Shown here: positions 12,601 to 25,500 of the stretch, in pieces
How positions within the stretch are numbered: position 1 is the stretch's first letter
How the letters are laid out: every line of letters begins with the position of its first letter
NCBI GenBank assembly: GCA_003260075.1
Contig: QLIY01000223.1
Coordinates: forward strand, 125,374 to 189,373
DNA from: Phallusia mammillata
Taxonomy: Eukaryota; Chordata; Ascidiacea; Phlebobranchia; Ascidiidae
Reading direction: 5' to 3'
DNA length: 64,000 nucleotides
Notes under the pieces: generated by a model
What the model was told of the DNA's origin: nothing
The model's input: only the letters and a program-made list of their open reading frames with translations
Databases searched by the model: none
Translations under genes and position numbers: made by a program

Positions 12601-15600
12601 ACATGCATGAAATGACATTTTAATCAAACTTAACATCAATCTGCAGGGAAAAATGTTAAGTCGAGCCAACGTAAAGTCAAAAGCTTGACATGCAAATATG
12701 CGGGTGCGACCATGCGTGACAGGTCGTCAGCTGACCCTTTGTGCGGTGCTCGTGAAGAGTGACGTCAGACGCCTGATCTCGTGACGTAATCGTAGTAGCT
12801 CAGATGTGACGGTGAGATCCCACACTCGTGAATTAGTGGACTGTTGATTGGTTTGCTAATGCGAGTTGTCATAAGGAATAATGATTTTCGACAAAAATAT
12901 GCAAAATTGAAATAATCAACTAAACAATCGCGACAACAAGAAACTATGGTGCGTAAGTTAAGTTTACAAAACTGTAATGCGAAAAGTTCAGAAAACAGTC
13001 AAAACACCTAAATTTTCATGATATATTCTACACAGTATTTTTTTTTTTGACAGATTTTCATTGACAGAATAAAGGTTCTACACTACTGAAGTTTCTACTT
13101 AACGTACACATCAACTAACTACACACAGTATAACATCTGATCACATGACACCCACCTGACTTCTTATTTTCCTTTCTAGCTCCTCCAATCTGGACGCAGT
13201 TGACATTTGTTCATTGCTTTCCGCTTCGCCATGTGCTTCTATCACACTCGCTTGTAGCTCAGCCAACAAAGCTCGGCGCTCACGTTCAAATAAATCGGCG
13301 ATTGCACGAAGAAAGTCACCGCGCCATCGGAGGTTGTCGTCATCATCCGAAAATTGCTGTTCAATTTAAAGGAGAACATTTTTTGGCTCAAGTTATAGAA
13401 ATAATATTGATGTACGTTTCACTTTGAGGAAATAAAATGATTTGGAAATCACACGATCACACCTGATGCTAAATCTGCTTGAAATATTGTTTTAAAAAAC
13501 ATTACCATGCGCTTTGTCAAAACATGGAAGTGTGATACTTTTAAACTTACATTGTGAAACGTGAAATAACTAACTAGAAAGTTTGTAAATATAATGTCTG
13601 AAATTTAAAATGTCACAGTTTCAGTTTAAAAAAAACATTTTCGGCAACGAAGGGTTGCACTATACCTCAAAATGACGCCCTAAACAACACAACTCTATCA
13701 AAGCTAAAACTGATTTACAGTTGTTTTGTTAATTTACAGTTTTTTCTCATTTGAATTACCGCAACTTCTTGTGCAGTTTGAGTGAGAAGTTCTTTCAAAG
13801 CCTGAATTGCATCCAACAACGCCAACTTCTCATTTTCCCAAGCTCGTTTCAGTGCTTCGATGTCAACTGAAGGTGGTGGTGGGTCAGGTGCCGCCTTTTC
13901 TTCAGGTTCATCACTAAACAAAAGTTGTCAGTTTATCTCACACACCTTATATTATATATTTTACGGTAGGTTTACACTGTTACTACAAAATACCAGTATT
14001 TGGCATAGTATCACAATAGTAAGGTTGCAACCAGTCACCTCGTGGTTTGTGCAGAAGAGTTAAGGTAGCTTTGGTGGTGTTTGATGAATTGAAGTTCAGA
14101 CAGTGACAAAACCTGGACGCCCTCGTTGTGCAAACGCGACAAGAGATGCTAAAAATACGTACAGTACTGTAGCATGACAAGCAAAAAAATGGTCGATTTC
14201 AAAGGAGATTAACCAACCTGAAGTCTCACTGATATCTCCGCATCCTTTTCCGGCGAAGACAGGTTGAGTTGGGATTGTGAATCATCTTCTGGTGATAGAG
14301 TCTGAAGTTGGTTGAGAAGATTGTTGTCAAGCTTGTCAGCGAGATCAAGTTCGTCACGTAAACGGCGTGCAAGTTCATTGTCAACTGTAAGTGACAAAAA
14401 ATGCCTGACAAATGGTAAGAAAAGCAATATAGCCTTTTCATTATTTAATAGGTGGGTCAAGTGCCCTCAGTCTCTAAATGACAGTCTTAGTTTCCAAATA
14501 ACGTTGTGAAGGCGAGGTTTGTTTTGTTACAGATATACCTATCTGTACTAAACATGTAAAAACTAACAAAAAACGGACATATCGAATAAATCGCATGTGG
14601 CCTTCATAAATTTCCTGGTGTACTTTGCGGAGCACCGAGTGTTGTTTCGACACAGATGGAATTTTTTTCCTACGGAAAATTACAAAAACAGAAATGTCTC
14701 AAGAGAATTTGTAGTGTTGGTTGTATACCTGACATGGATTCGGACAAAATATCATTAACTTCTTTCTTGTGTTTTTCCTCGAGTTGAGCCACCCGAGCTT
14801 CACTTCTCTCTTCTTGTTCTTTCACCGCAGATTCAACCGCTTCTTTTAACTCGGCAGCGAATTTGTTCTGAAAAATAAAAAAATGCAAGTTCATGATCAT
14901 ATTCGCTCATCATGTAAACTCATTCATTGCGTATGACCAAAATTAACCTTTGAACTGTTAGTTTTAATAAAGCATATGTCAAACAAACATGCTTCAAAAA
15001 ATCCAAAAAATGATTTTTATCAAAATAAAAAAAAATTGAGGGGGGGGGGGGCAGATTCAACCGCTTCTTTTAACTCGGCAGCGAATTTGTTCTGAGAAAT
15101 AAAAATATGCAAGTTCATGTTTATATATGCTTTCATGTACACTCATTCATTGCGTATGACCAAAATTGACATTTGAACTGTTAATTTTAATAAAGCATAT
15201 GTCAAACAACCATGCTTCAAAAAATCAAAAAAATGATTTTTATCAAAATAAAAAAATATTGATCATGGTATTTAACTATTTATTCCAGTTACATTAACAA
15301 CACAGCCCCAAACACATTTTACTCGCGATTACATAACAACGTCGATAATAGTAAAACATGACAAAGTGTTAAACATTTTTTGTGATGAAAAAATTGTATG
15401 CTTAAAATCAAGAAATATATTTGCCTTAAAATCATTTTAATTTGACATTACCTGAATTTCTTCCATCTTGCGTTCATGTTTTTCTCTTAGTTCAGCAATC
15501 TCCGACTGGATTTCCTCAACAGGTGATTTGCTACTGCTGCTTGACGATTTCCGAGACTAAACAATGAACATTTAAATCAGTTGGGCTACTTGGAGTACGA

Positions 15601-18600
15601 CATTGTCTTATATTGTTAAATTGGGAAAGAAACATCAATTCCTTTTTATCATGTACGTATTGTTTCATACCTTTCCTAGTATTTTTAGGATGTTTTTTTT
15701 AATTATACAAAAACGGTAATAGGTTTCTCACCAGTTCTGATGGGGATTTCTGCAGTAGTTCCTCTTCAACAATTTGGGGTTGCAACGGAAGACTCATTTC
15801 ATCCACGCGAAGTTGGAGATGAGACATTTCAGATTCATGTTGCGACTGAAGAAGCTGGATTTCATCAACATGCGACTGAAAACGATTAAGAATAATTTAA
15901 TTTCAACCTCAAAAAATGACAACAGAAATACCGTTTGGATTATATCAGCAAGTTTTAGTCACATTAGTCCAACAGCACAATTTCAACTTATTTTGAACTA
16001 AAACATATTAAATTGCTGTGTCACGGCAGTTTTGTGAGGAGTTACTGTGAGGAATGACCCAAAACTTCAATTGTTGTTTGTATGTTTCGACGATTTAATG
16101 CGCGAAATGGAACGAGATATGACGCGACAACAGTTTTATCGTCATTTTTTCACTTTATAAAACCTTTTGCCTCCGTTTGGGCCGTTATATTGGTCATTAA
16201 ATAAATAAAAAAATATATTTTATATTCTTACAAAAAGGTAGGTTCCATTGACTAAATTTGCTAAATACAAAAAAGCGTGGTCATAGTTTATGCTTTTTAA
16301 CCTAGGGTGATTTAGGGATGGGCCAAAACTGCAAATGTTTTGTTTGGTCGAGCACCGAGTATCTCAAGTGCACGCTCGGTGTATTGTGACGTCACAAACA
16401 TTCCCTATTATACGCTAGTTTTGTAGCTTTCCAACATCCCTTATGTAACCAGCAGTGTATTAAGCTGTATATGTGTACGAACTACGGGTTTTCCACCATC
16501 TAACGGTCAACGGTTTGTTCTTGGATACCCTTTTGAACACTAGTTTCATATGTCAGCATGGCATAAATATGCAAATTTAATGCTAGGGTCAGATCGTGCA
16601 ACTGCTCGGCCGAGCACCGAGCATCAGAAACAGCGATGCTCGGTACCGAGTACTCGGGTTATGGCTCGACTCGGCCCATCCCTACTATCTAAGTTTATCG
16701 GATTTTCTGGGCGCTATAGGCATCGAAATTTATATGTTAAGTGATATCTAACCTACCTGTCTAGTGGCATCCAGTTCTGTTTGCAGTTCATCAGTTTTGA
16801 AAGTTAAACTTTGAACTTCTTCTCGTAAAGTCTCGTTCTCTACATTAAGTCGATCCACTTCAGTTTCAAGTTCAAACGATTTCTGCTTCTGTGAATTTGA
16901 CGAATTTACTTCAAAGTGACGTTTTACATAGAAACGGTTGTTACCAATGTTAAACATGCTGCCCTCAGCAACGTTTTCCAGTGCAACCTGCATCGTCCAA
17001 TACTGTTAACTAAATACATGCCAAATGCACTGCATACAAACACATTATCATATTAAAGTTTGTCACTGATCATTATAGGTCAATCGGGCCGGGCTTCGTT
17101 GTAACTTGTTGTAATAGGTCTGGGATTTTAGTACCTTGTCCGCATGTAAGTTCTGTCCATCTCCACTGCCATCCCTGGCATGTTGATATTGTTCCTGCAT
17201 TGCTAAACGTTCAACTTCGTTCTGCAGGTTTGCCACAGTCTGTTTGTATTCAATAGATTTATTGTGAAGTTCCTCCTGTAAAAACACAGACTTGAGAGAG
17301 CTGGAAAAATGTTATTTGACATATACTAGGTCACAATTTGTTTCTTAGCCTTGCTACGTAATATAAAGTGGTCGCGTTTTTCTTGAACGTTCGATTTAAC
17401 GATTAACACTGCCTTGTCCCTAGTTGTCTGATAGTACAAAAGAAACTATGCTTACAGCGTATTAACAAACCTGTATGATCATTTTGTTGCTAGTTGCAGT
17501 TTGTACAATACTTTCCATGTTCTGTAGATCCTCAGCTAAATCGTTCACATTTTGTTGTAACTCTGCAGCATCCATTTGTGCCTAAAATCGTTTTACAAAC
17601 AATCATGAATCCCATTGTTAAAAACTTGGCAACCGCTATGCACCAAATGTCACTATCTTTTTGCTTGGTACCCCGCGAAATAATCATAAAAATTTCGGTT
17701 CGACCAATAAAATGCTAAACAACAAAAAAGGATGAAAGAATGGAAAAGTGAACTAATAAGTAATAAGACATGCTTGGTACTCGGCCAAACATGTGATGCA
17801 CATTCTGGGGTTATTCTTTTCTGGACTATCGCGCACATATATTTAGTAGGAAGTGTGGCTACAATATTCGATAATACAAAACTTTTTTGCAAACCTGCTG
17901 GAGTTCATTTTCTGGGGGGGGGGTGAGACACGATCCCGATCCTATACGACAACATACAAACATGTTTACCAAACTTACACCTTACCAAGCATTATAGCAA
18001 GTATGCTATAACCAAAAAGTAACAGTATTCAGAATTTAATGTGAGTTGTAACGTTTCAAAAATGGCATAACTAACAAACACCTTTTCCATATTGATAAAA
18101 AATCTGCCATTTTAACTATTTAACAAGAGTAATATAATTCACAAAATATTGTTACATTCATCAATCAAACACAGTTTTATTGTTGTTGAAGTGATAGTTT
18201 TAGGTTTTGGATATCACCATTTTCAGAACAACAACACATTACATTGTAAAATTCCACGGGGGGGGGGCGTTCTGTGATCAAATCTTCCAACTCCTGTATC
18301 TTAGCAACGTGGTTAGCGTCCCTCTCCTCCATTTTCTTGTTCTCATCCTCCAGACGATTGTTGTCATCAAGCAGAGCTGTACATTCACGTTGTACGTCGT
18401 TCAGCTGTTTCGAAACACGATCCCGGTCCTATACGACAACATACAAACATGTTTACCAAACTTGCACCTTACCAAGCATTATAGCAAGTATGCTATAACC
18501 AAAAAGTAACAGTATTCAGAATGTAATGTGAGTTGTAACGTTTCAACAATGGCATAACTAACAAACACCTTTTCCATGTTGATAAAATATCTGCCATTTC

Positions 18601-19044
18601 AACTATTTAATAAGGGTAAAATATCATTCACAAAATATTGTTACAGTCATTAAAGTCAATCAAACACAGTTTTATTGTTCTTGAAGTGATAGTTTTAGGT
18701 TTTAGATATCACCATTTTCAGAACAACAACACATTACATTGTAAAATTCCACAATATAATCAAAAAAATACCACAGTTTTGTTCGACTAGCAGATATACA
18801 AACCTCGCATATTGAAATTAACTTTTTATTTAACTCCTCCACTTCATCGTTCAGTTTTTCTGTGCTGTCCATATCTGAGTCGATCTCTTCCTTGATTGGT
18901 TCAAGCTCTGACGAAATTTGTTTGTCACCTTCTGGATCTTGTGAAACATCCTCTTGAGAAATGTTGTCCCCTGTTTCTTCATCGACAAGTTTCTGTCTCA
19001 ATGCTTCCAACTCTTCCGACCTAAAATGTAAAGTAAATGTATCG

Positions 19045-19089
<45 letters not shown>

Positions 19090-19537
19090 CAAACACTTTG
19101 AACAGACGAATGTACTTACTTTTCTGCCACTTCGGTTTCAAGTTTTTCACAACGGAAAATAACTTCTTCATGTTCTCGCTTTAGTTCCTGAAGCTCCCTG
19201 GTATAATGTGATTAATGCATTACCATTCATTATGCAACATTGAATAAAAACTTTGGTATTTCAAAACGTGGCTTTAACATTTCAAAACAGCAGATTGTTT
19301 CAAAACACAATTAAACAGGTAATTTTTTGACGCAGGTGTCCCGTTAAACAATGTTCTTTTCAAAAACTTTTAAGTTTTTCAAAACAGATTTTTGCAAAGT
19401 ATGTAACTGCATAAACTGTAAATTACGTTTGCATAAATTCCAACTTTTCAGCTGATTCACTTATCAATTCCCGTTGCATTTGTATTTCTTTCTCTTTGGC
19501 ATCGAGCTGTATTTTCATTTCATCCACATCGTCCTCA

Positions 19538-19584
<47 letters not shown>

Positions 19585-22500
19585 AACAGGCAAATAGAAA
19601 TGAATTAAACTGAGGCAGCTGTTGCTCTCAACATACAAAGGCTCGCAAACTCAAACAAAACAAATTTATTTTCGACAGGAAAGAATATATGATGGGGGGG
19701 GGGAAATAGCCTCAGGCGATTCAGCAAAAAAACGTAAATAGGCGAATTGAAATCAATAAAACTGAGGCAGCTGTTGCTCTCAACATACAAAGGCTCCCAA
19801 ACTCAAACAAAACAAATTTATTTTCGACAGGAAAGAATATATGATTTCACAGTGAAAACGATTGCACCAAGAATTCTGAAAACGCTTTTTTGATGGTGTG
19901 CAGTTTTAACAGATACAAAATGATAGAAATATGTGTTGTTGACGAATTTGGGATTATTTAGTATTTAGCACATAATATGGTTTTCACGAATGCATGTGCA
20001 TTTAGGTGTATTGAACGTTAGTGTTAAGATGAGCCATTTGGAATCGGAATAGCATATATGGGGATGCACTTCGACACAAGCAGAAAAACTCAATCAAAAG
20101 TAGACAGCGACTTTGTGGCATTTGATTCTGCAGATGGTTTTAGTGGCGATGGGTGGGGGGGGGGCAAATCATCGACACAAGCAGAAAAACTCAATCAAAA
20201 GTAGACGGCGACTTTGTGGCATTTGATTCTGCAGATGGTTTTAGTGGCGATGGGTCGACCGCACACAAATCTCACTCTTTTCACTTCAGTCGTGAGTTCC
20301 TTCACACGATGCGGTCTCACCTGATCCACGTGAACATCGCGATCCGATTTGTCATCGAGGTCTTCGTCGCGCATCGATATACACACGTCGGGCGCGTGTA
20401 AAGCATTTTGAAGCTCGGCCACCTAGAGAATACATATTTAAATGTCCTGAAACGTCTTTTAACAACACATGGTTGGAAGGCATGTTCTACGTAGTAAGTA
20501 GTGTAGAATACAAACGCTGTGTCCGTAAACTATGTTATATACACTATACAGGTATTTTTTCGTACTTGTTGTGTAAGGGTTGCTACTTTCTTTTCAGATT
20601 CATCTAGTTGGTTTTCCAATCTTTTCAAAATTTCGTTTTGCTCCTTTGCATCATCGTATTTGTTTTTGAGTATGTGGGAAAGAACACCTGGAGTGTTTTC
20701 ACGAAGCTCCTGCTCAATTTCCATCAGTTTTTCTGCAACAAAATCGTGCACATTTTCACCCGGAAAGAGTATTGTTTCTACATGGACCAAACATTTTCAC
20801 TAATATGAGTAGGCGATAAAGGCCTGGGCAAAATCTAAATTAGACTGGTGCTTAATTCAACAATGGACTTAGATTGTCCTGGCATATATATGTATGTTAA
20901 AATTTAGGCCATTTACACCAAGAATAATTCACTGCACGTTTTCATGTGCCATTATTTTACATATTCATTTGCATGTTCTTTATATTTTTTTACCTCTCAC
21001 AACATTGGAGTCTTTAGACTTCCTAGGTTTTTTCAACAAATCGCTTGATACATTATTCTTGTGTGTGAGCTTCATCACATTTTCCTCGTCTTTGTCGTAA
21101 TCATCATCACTCGACGAATCAGAAGAGGACGCACTTCCACCATCACTCTCCTCCTCTTTATTGAGTCTCTCCTCCAGATCACGGATCAACTCTTTAACCC
21201 GCGGAGGAAGATTAAAGATATCTTTTTCAGCCTCAGCAACCAATCTCTCAGCCTCACTGCGAGCATTTTCCAGCGCTTCCTTAAGTTGGCGATTTTCTTC
21301 TTCCAGTCTGAGGAGTTTATTTATTTCTTCTTGTCGGGTCAAATCACCCACAGTTAAATCGACTTCGTGTATTCCAGTATCTACGTCTGTTACATTTTCA
21401 GAATTGTCTTTTACAGCTTGTTGGACGTTTTCTTCTTGTAATGCATTTTGTTCAAGGGCTTCTGTCAGTTGCTGCTCAGCACTTTGCAGTTTTAACTTTA
21501 ATTGTTCGTTTTCGACTGCAAGATCTTCGAGTTGGTCTTTGAGTGATGACATGATCTGAAAACAAAAACGCATCAGTTTCGACACGAATTCCAGTTTAAA
21601 CCAAAATACGGTCATTCTATATCTTTGTATCTTATATCAGCAGATAGTGCACAACTTTGTAAGTCTATGGAATTCCTACTATCCATGTTCGCCAGTTCAA
21701 TTAGGTCTTAAGTAAGACTTTAACTTCAATCTCAGCTAAAGCATACCAACCTGTTCAGACACTGAAAGATCTCCATCACAAGTGTCACTTCTCAGCAGCG
21801 ACATCTGCTGGCGGAGTTCATCTATTTCAGCATTCTTCTCTTCCAGCAAATGTCGTGATAATGCCTCGAGTTGTTCGGACTGTGTGGATTGTTGTTGTGG
21901 TTCTCCGCCATCTTCATTCAGTCGATTCCGCAACTCCTCAATTTTTTCCTGCATAATATAAACTTGTCAGACAAAATGCTATAATTCCCACTTGAAAATG
22001 TTTTTCTTCTTCTAAATATATAGATTTATTGCAAATAGTCGTTGGTTTGGTTTGATGTGTCAAACAGTAATTGAGACAGGGTGATAAACAGTTAGAAAAT
22101 GGTTGTGTTGGGTTGGTTATACCTTCAACTTGGCATTGTCTACTTCCATGTCTTTAGACTGATCAAGCTCACGAAGCAATTTTTCGACTTGCTCTTCTTT
22201 CTCTATGAGCTGTGTGCGCAGATTGTTCTGCTGCTCGGCCAACATCGCAATCTACACATGAAATAAAACATAGAGACCGAATATTGGTAAAGTTGTAGCA
22301 GGTTTATCTATTGCATATCTGCCAAATACAATTCACAAATCACGTTAAGAACAGGGTGTTGGATCAACAATGTGTGTTTTTGATTTGCATTCTAATCGGG
22401 ATTTTGTTAGGACTTCCACCACACAAAAAACTATTATCCTTGGTCTTCAATTCAACAAACTTTGGAGTTCGACTTAACGCATCTACAAATTAACCTGGCT

Positions 22501-25500
22501 GTCTCGGTCTTCGATGTCATCCTTTTGTTCCTCCAATATCATGTCTTCAACCTGGGCTCTACCAGCCGCCACAAGCTTCTGTTCATCGACACCATGTCTG
22601 TAATTATCAAGTTGAGCTTCCAGGGCAGATATGCGCAACATGTTATCGTAAAGTTCTTGCTGGAGAACATCGTGTTGACGACGCGACTCTTCAAGCTCGT
22701 TTTTGGTCTTTGTAGCGTCGTTCCGCAGGGTTTCAAGCTATGTTCACAAGACAAAGGTTTCTATTAGTAACCTGGTGACCGCTACTATAGTTGACTAAAT
22801 ACACATGTTTTAAAAGCTTGACATCTTTTACACTCCTGCTTTAAAGGATTTTACTGATGTTACATACAAACCTCTTGATCATCTTGTGCTTGATCTTTGA
22901 GTTCTTCGATAAGATTTTCCAAATCTCCTATCTTGCTCTGTAACTTGTCGACCTGATCCTGAGCTTCCTGATGCTGTTGTTGTTTTGTTTCTAAATCCTC
23001 TTCCAAATGAGCGACCTTCGAAACGTACATACACTTGGTAATTAGCGTTCGTACAATACTTTACCATACACTAAACATGCTATTCAAAAAACAACAATGT
23101 AAAAATTCCTAACACATTATTTTTGTTCTTAATCAAAAAAGTCTAATGTACTCTTAGCTAGTCAATGCATTTCGTAATGTACTATCTTGCATCATAACAT
23201 GCAAGGCAACATTGCATTCTTAAGTCCCCAAACATTTTTTAAGCTACAAGCTATAAATAAAACCTGAAAAATTTACCCTGTACGCAATCATCAGTTAATA
23301 GTACGATATGACATGCATTTGTAACCTTCTTATGTTTCGACTTCTGCTTTACTGGTATACTCCGGTGCGAGCGGTTAGCATAACATGCAGAATGGGCAGC
23401 TAAGGTAGCTGACAGCATTCCTAACATAAGTTTTACTCGTATATAAGCAACACTTTTGCAGTCGAAACGCTGATACGAGACCAGCTAACAAATAGCGTTT
23501 AAACTAACAGCTGATGGCAGAGAGTGGTTAGTAATGGCCTCGTTACAATGTGCCACGTTTCCCAGGGGATGGATTTCGTCACACGAACCAATGTCAACAT
23601 TTTAAAACACGTGACGAAACCGCAATAGACCTAAATGAAATTTGATCAACAAAACTAAAAACGCTAGGAATCATATAATCATGCTTTTGTAGATATCACA
23701 TAAATGTTGCCTAAAATGCAACGGTAAAAAAACAAAAAAATTGGACTAGCTGTCGATTAGATATGTTTTTTTCTACATTTTCATGCAAGTGTAATAAAAT
23801 ATCGCTACTCTGCCCGATGGCGTTGGGGGGGGGGCGCAACGGTAAAAAAACAAAAAATTTGGACTAGCTGTCGATTAGATATGTTTTTTTCTATATTTTC
23901 ATGCAAGTGTAATAAAATATCGCTACTCTGCCCGATGGCGTTGATACCAGGCATATCACCTCTTTATCAAGTGACGGGCCGCATTCCGCGGGTGAAGACA
24001 AATCCGATTTTCCCGAACTTCGACGCTGGTAGCGGTTTGTTTAAGTTAGACGTGTTTATAAAAGTTTAACTTAAACTTAAAAACATCTACATGGCCTTTA
24101 AATGGTAATCTTTATTATCGTCAAAATACATAATAGCTTATTAACGTTGATTGTTATTTTTGCTTGATATTCTTCATACCTTTTCAGCAAGTACAGATTC
24201 GGTTTTAGCTGTGTCACGAGCTTGGTCAATTTCATTCCTCATTGTTTCCATCATTTGTTCGAACTGCTCACGTTCAGCCTCACGATCTGTCACCAGTTCG
24301 GCGTTAAAACGATTGTCAGACTCGTTTTGCTTGCTCAACGCCGAAATCTGACATCAAATATAAAAAAACATGGGAATCCTGCGTTTACAAAATGTTTTCA
24401 AAGTTAATCTGGATTGTGAAATGTTGTGCAAAATTTTTAATATTTGTGTCTCCCAATCTGAAGGTGGTGTGTTTGTACAAGCAAATGAAGTTTTGAAGTT
24501 TCCATCTGCGTTAAAACTCTTAACCAGGGGGGGGGGACACATGGGAAACCTGGGTTTACAAAATGTTTTCAAAGTTAATCTGGATTGTGAAATGTTGTGC
24601 ATAAAATTTTAATATTTGTGTCTCCCAATCTGAAGGTGGTGTGTTTGTATAAGCAAATGAAGTTTTGAAGTTTCCATCTGCGTTAAAACTCTTAACCAAA
24701 TTTTAAACTTTGTTGCAAACCACAAATGGAAAACAAATAACTTGGTGCAAAATTTGAGACCTGTGTTTTAAGGTCTTCAATTTGATTGAGGTAAATTTGC
24801 TCTTGATCCTGAGCACGTTGCGCTTCTTCCTCCATCATCTGTTCCAACTGTCGGGCAGCATCTTCCAGTCGATCTCTCTCCTTCTGTTGTTGTTCAACCA
24901 GCATCTGTTTTTCATTTGCCAGTTCCTCAGTAGCGCGAAGCAAATCTAAGTACGAAAATCATATCACCACCAAAATACATGCAAACTATATAGTTAAAGA
25001 TGAACAAGTAGGATGCAAAACATAAGTGAATGATCATACTGATTTCAGTTTCGTCTCTTCCGTCGACAAGAGCTTCCCGCTGTCTTTGCAATAAAGATTT
25101 TTCCTCAGCTAGCCAGTTTTCATGTGCAGCTATGACATTGGCATTATCCTTTTCCTGGTTTTCCATAGCTTTATTTCTTTCAGCCAGTTCTGTTTCCAGC
25201 ATGTCGACCTGTTGTTTCAGATGCGCCACCAACATATCTGCATCTGCATCTAAAATTGAATGTGAAACCAATTAAAAGAATGTAAGTGTAATGTCATAGT
25301 AGACTACAAGAATCAGCCTGTGTGACAGGGTGGTGACCGACGGATCTGTCTACACTTATCAGATATATATATACAAAATGTACTCAAAAAGAGCAGCAGA
25401 CGATCAGCGTCAGTGTAATGTTTTATTTTTGAAAAACAGAAATATTAATTTCGCCTATTTGGGCATCGTCAGTTTCCGTCTAAAAAGAAAAGAACGATAA

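Larger units (their letters stand above)
8852..17275 (-). other. AKAP9: AKAP9/PCNT exon block 5 (exons 59-78)
   Basis: Exons: 17135-17275, 16757-16987, 15732-15875, 15452-15556, 14729-14867, 14218-14384, 14039-14148, 13760-13913, 13156-13356, 12736-12840, 12175-12282, 12017-12104, 11594-11807, 11349-11499, 10925-11076, 10483-10667, 9944-10146, 9635-9796, 9384-9560, 8852-9034. Two segments are less coiled-coil-like and may be functional: HLLSRLHNEGVQVLSLSE, and DDDDNLRWRGDFLRAIADLF followed by WDLTVTSELLRLRHEIRRLT. The exon at 12736-12840 is read in frame with no long open frame around it. A G-run duplication at 14828-15262 copies the 5' part of the 14729-14867 exon. Confidence 0.85.
17471..23015 (-). 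other. AKAP9: AKAP9/PCNT exon block 4 (exons 47-58), partly cut by gaps
   Basis: Exons: 22872-23015, 22495-22737, 22123-22251, 21751-21948, 20994-21555 (562 bp, the longest), 20566-20777, 20321-20422, 19427-19538 (5' end lost in a 46-G run), 19120-19197, 18804-19020, 18268-18428 plus 17895-17913 (one exon cut by G runs), 17471-17581. Exon 51 ends in an acidic Ser/Asp tract (EEESDGGSASSSDSSSDDD). The 3' end of exon 53 is uncertain: the donor at 20320 fits best, and an alternative lies about 30 bases further on. Phase is continuous except at the two G-run breaks. Confidence 0.75.

Noticed and set aside
19423-19638. Open frame with a long poly-proline stretch
   Set aside because: The prolines are translation of the 46-base G run read on the minus strand; only the part from 19427 to 19538 is real coding sequence.
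21061-21559. Plus-strand Ser-rich open frames
   Set aside because: They are antisense to the 562-bp AKAP9/PCNT exon, whose minus-strand frame has correct splice borders and coiled-coil sequence.
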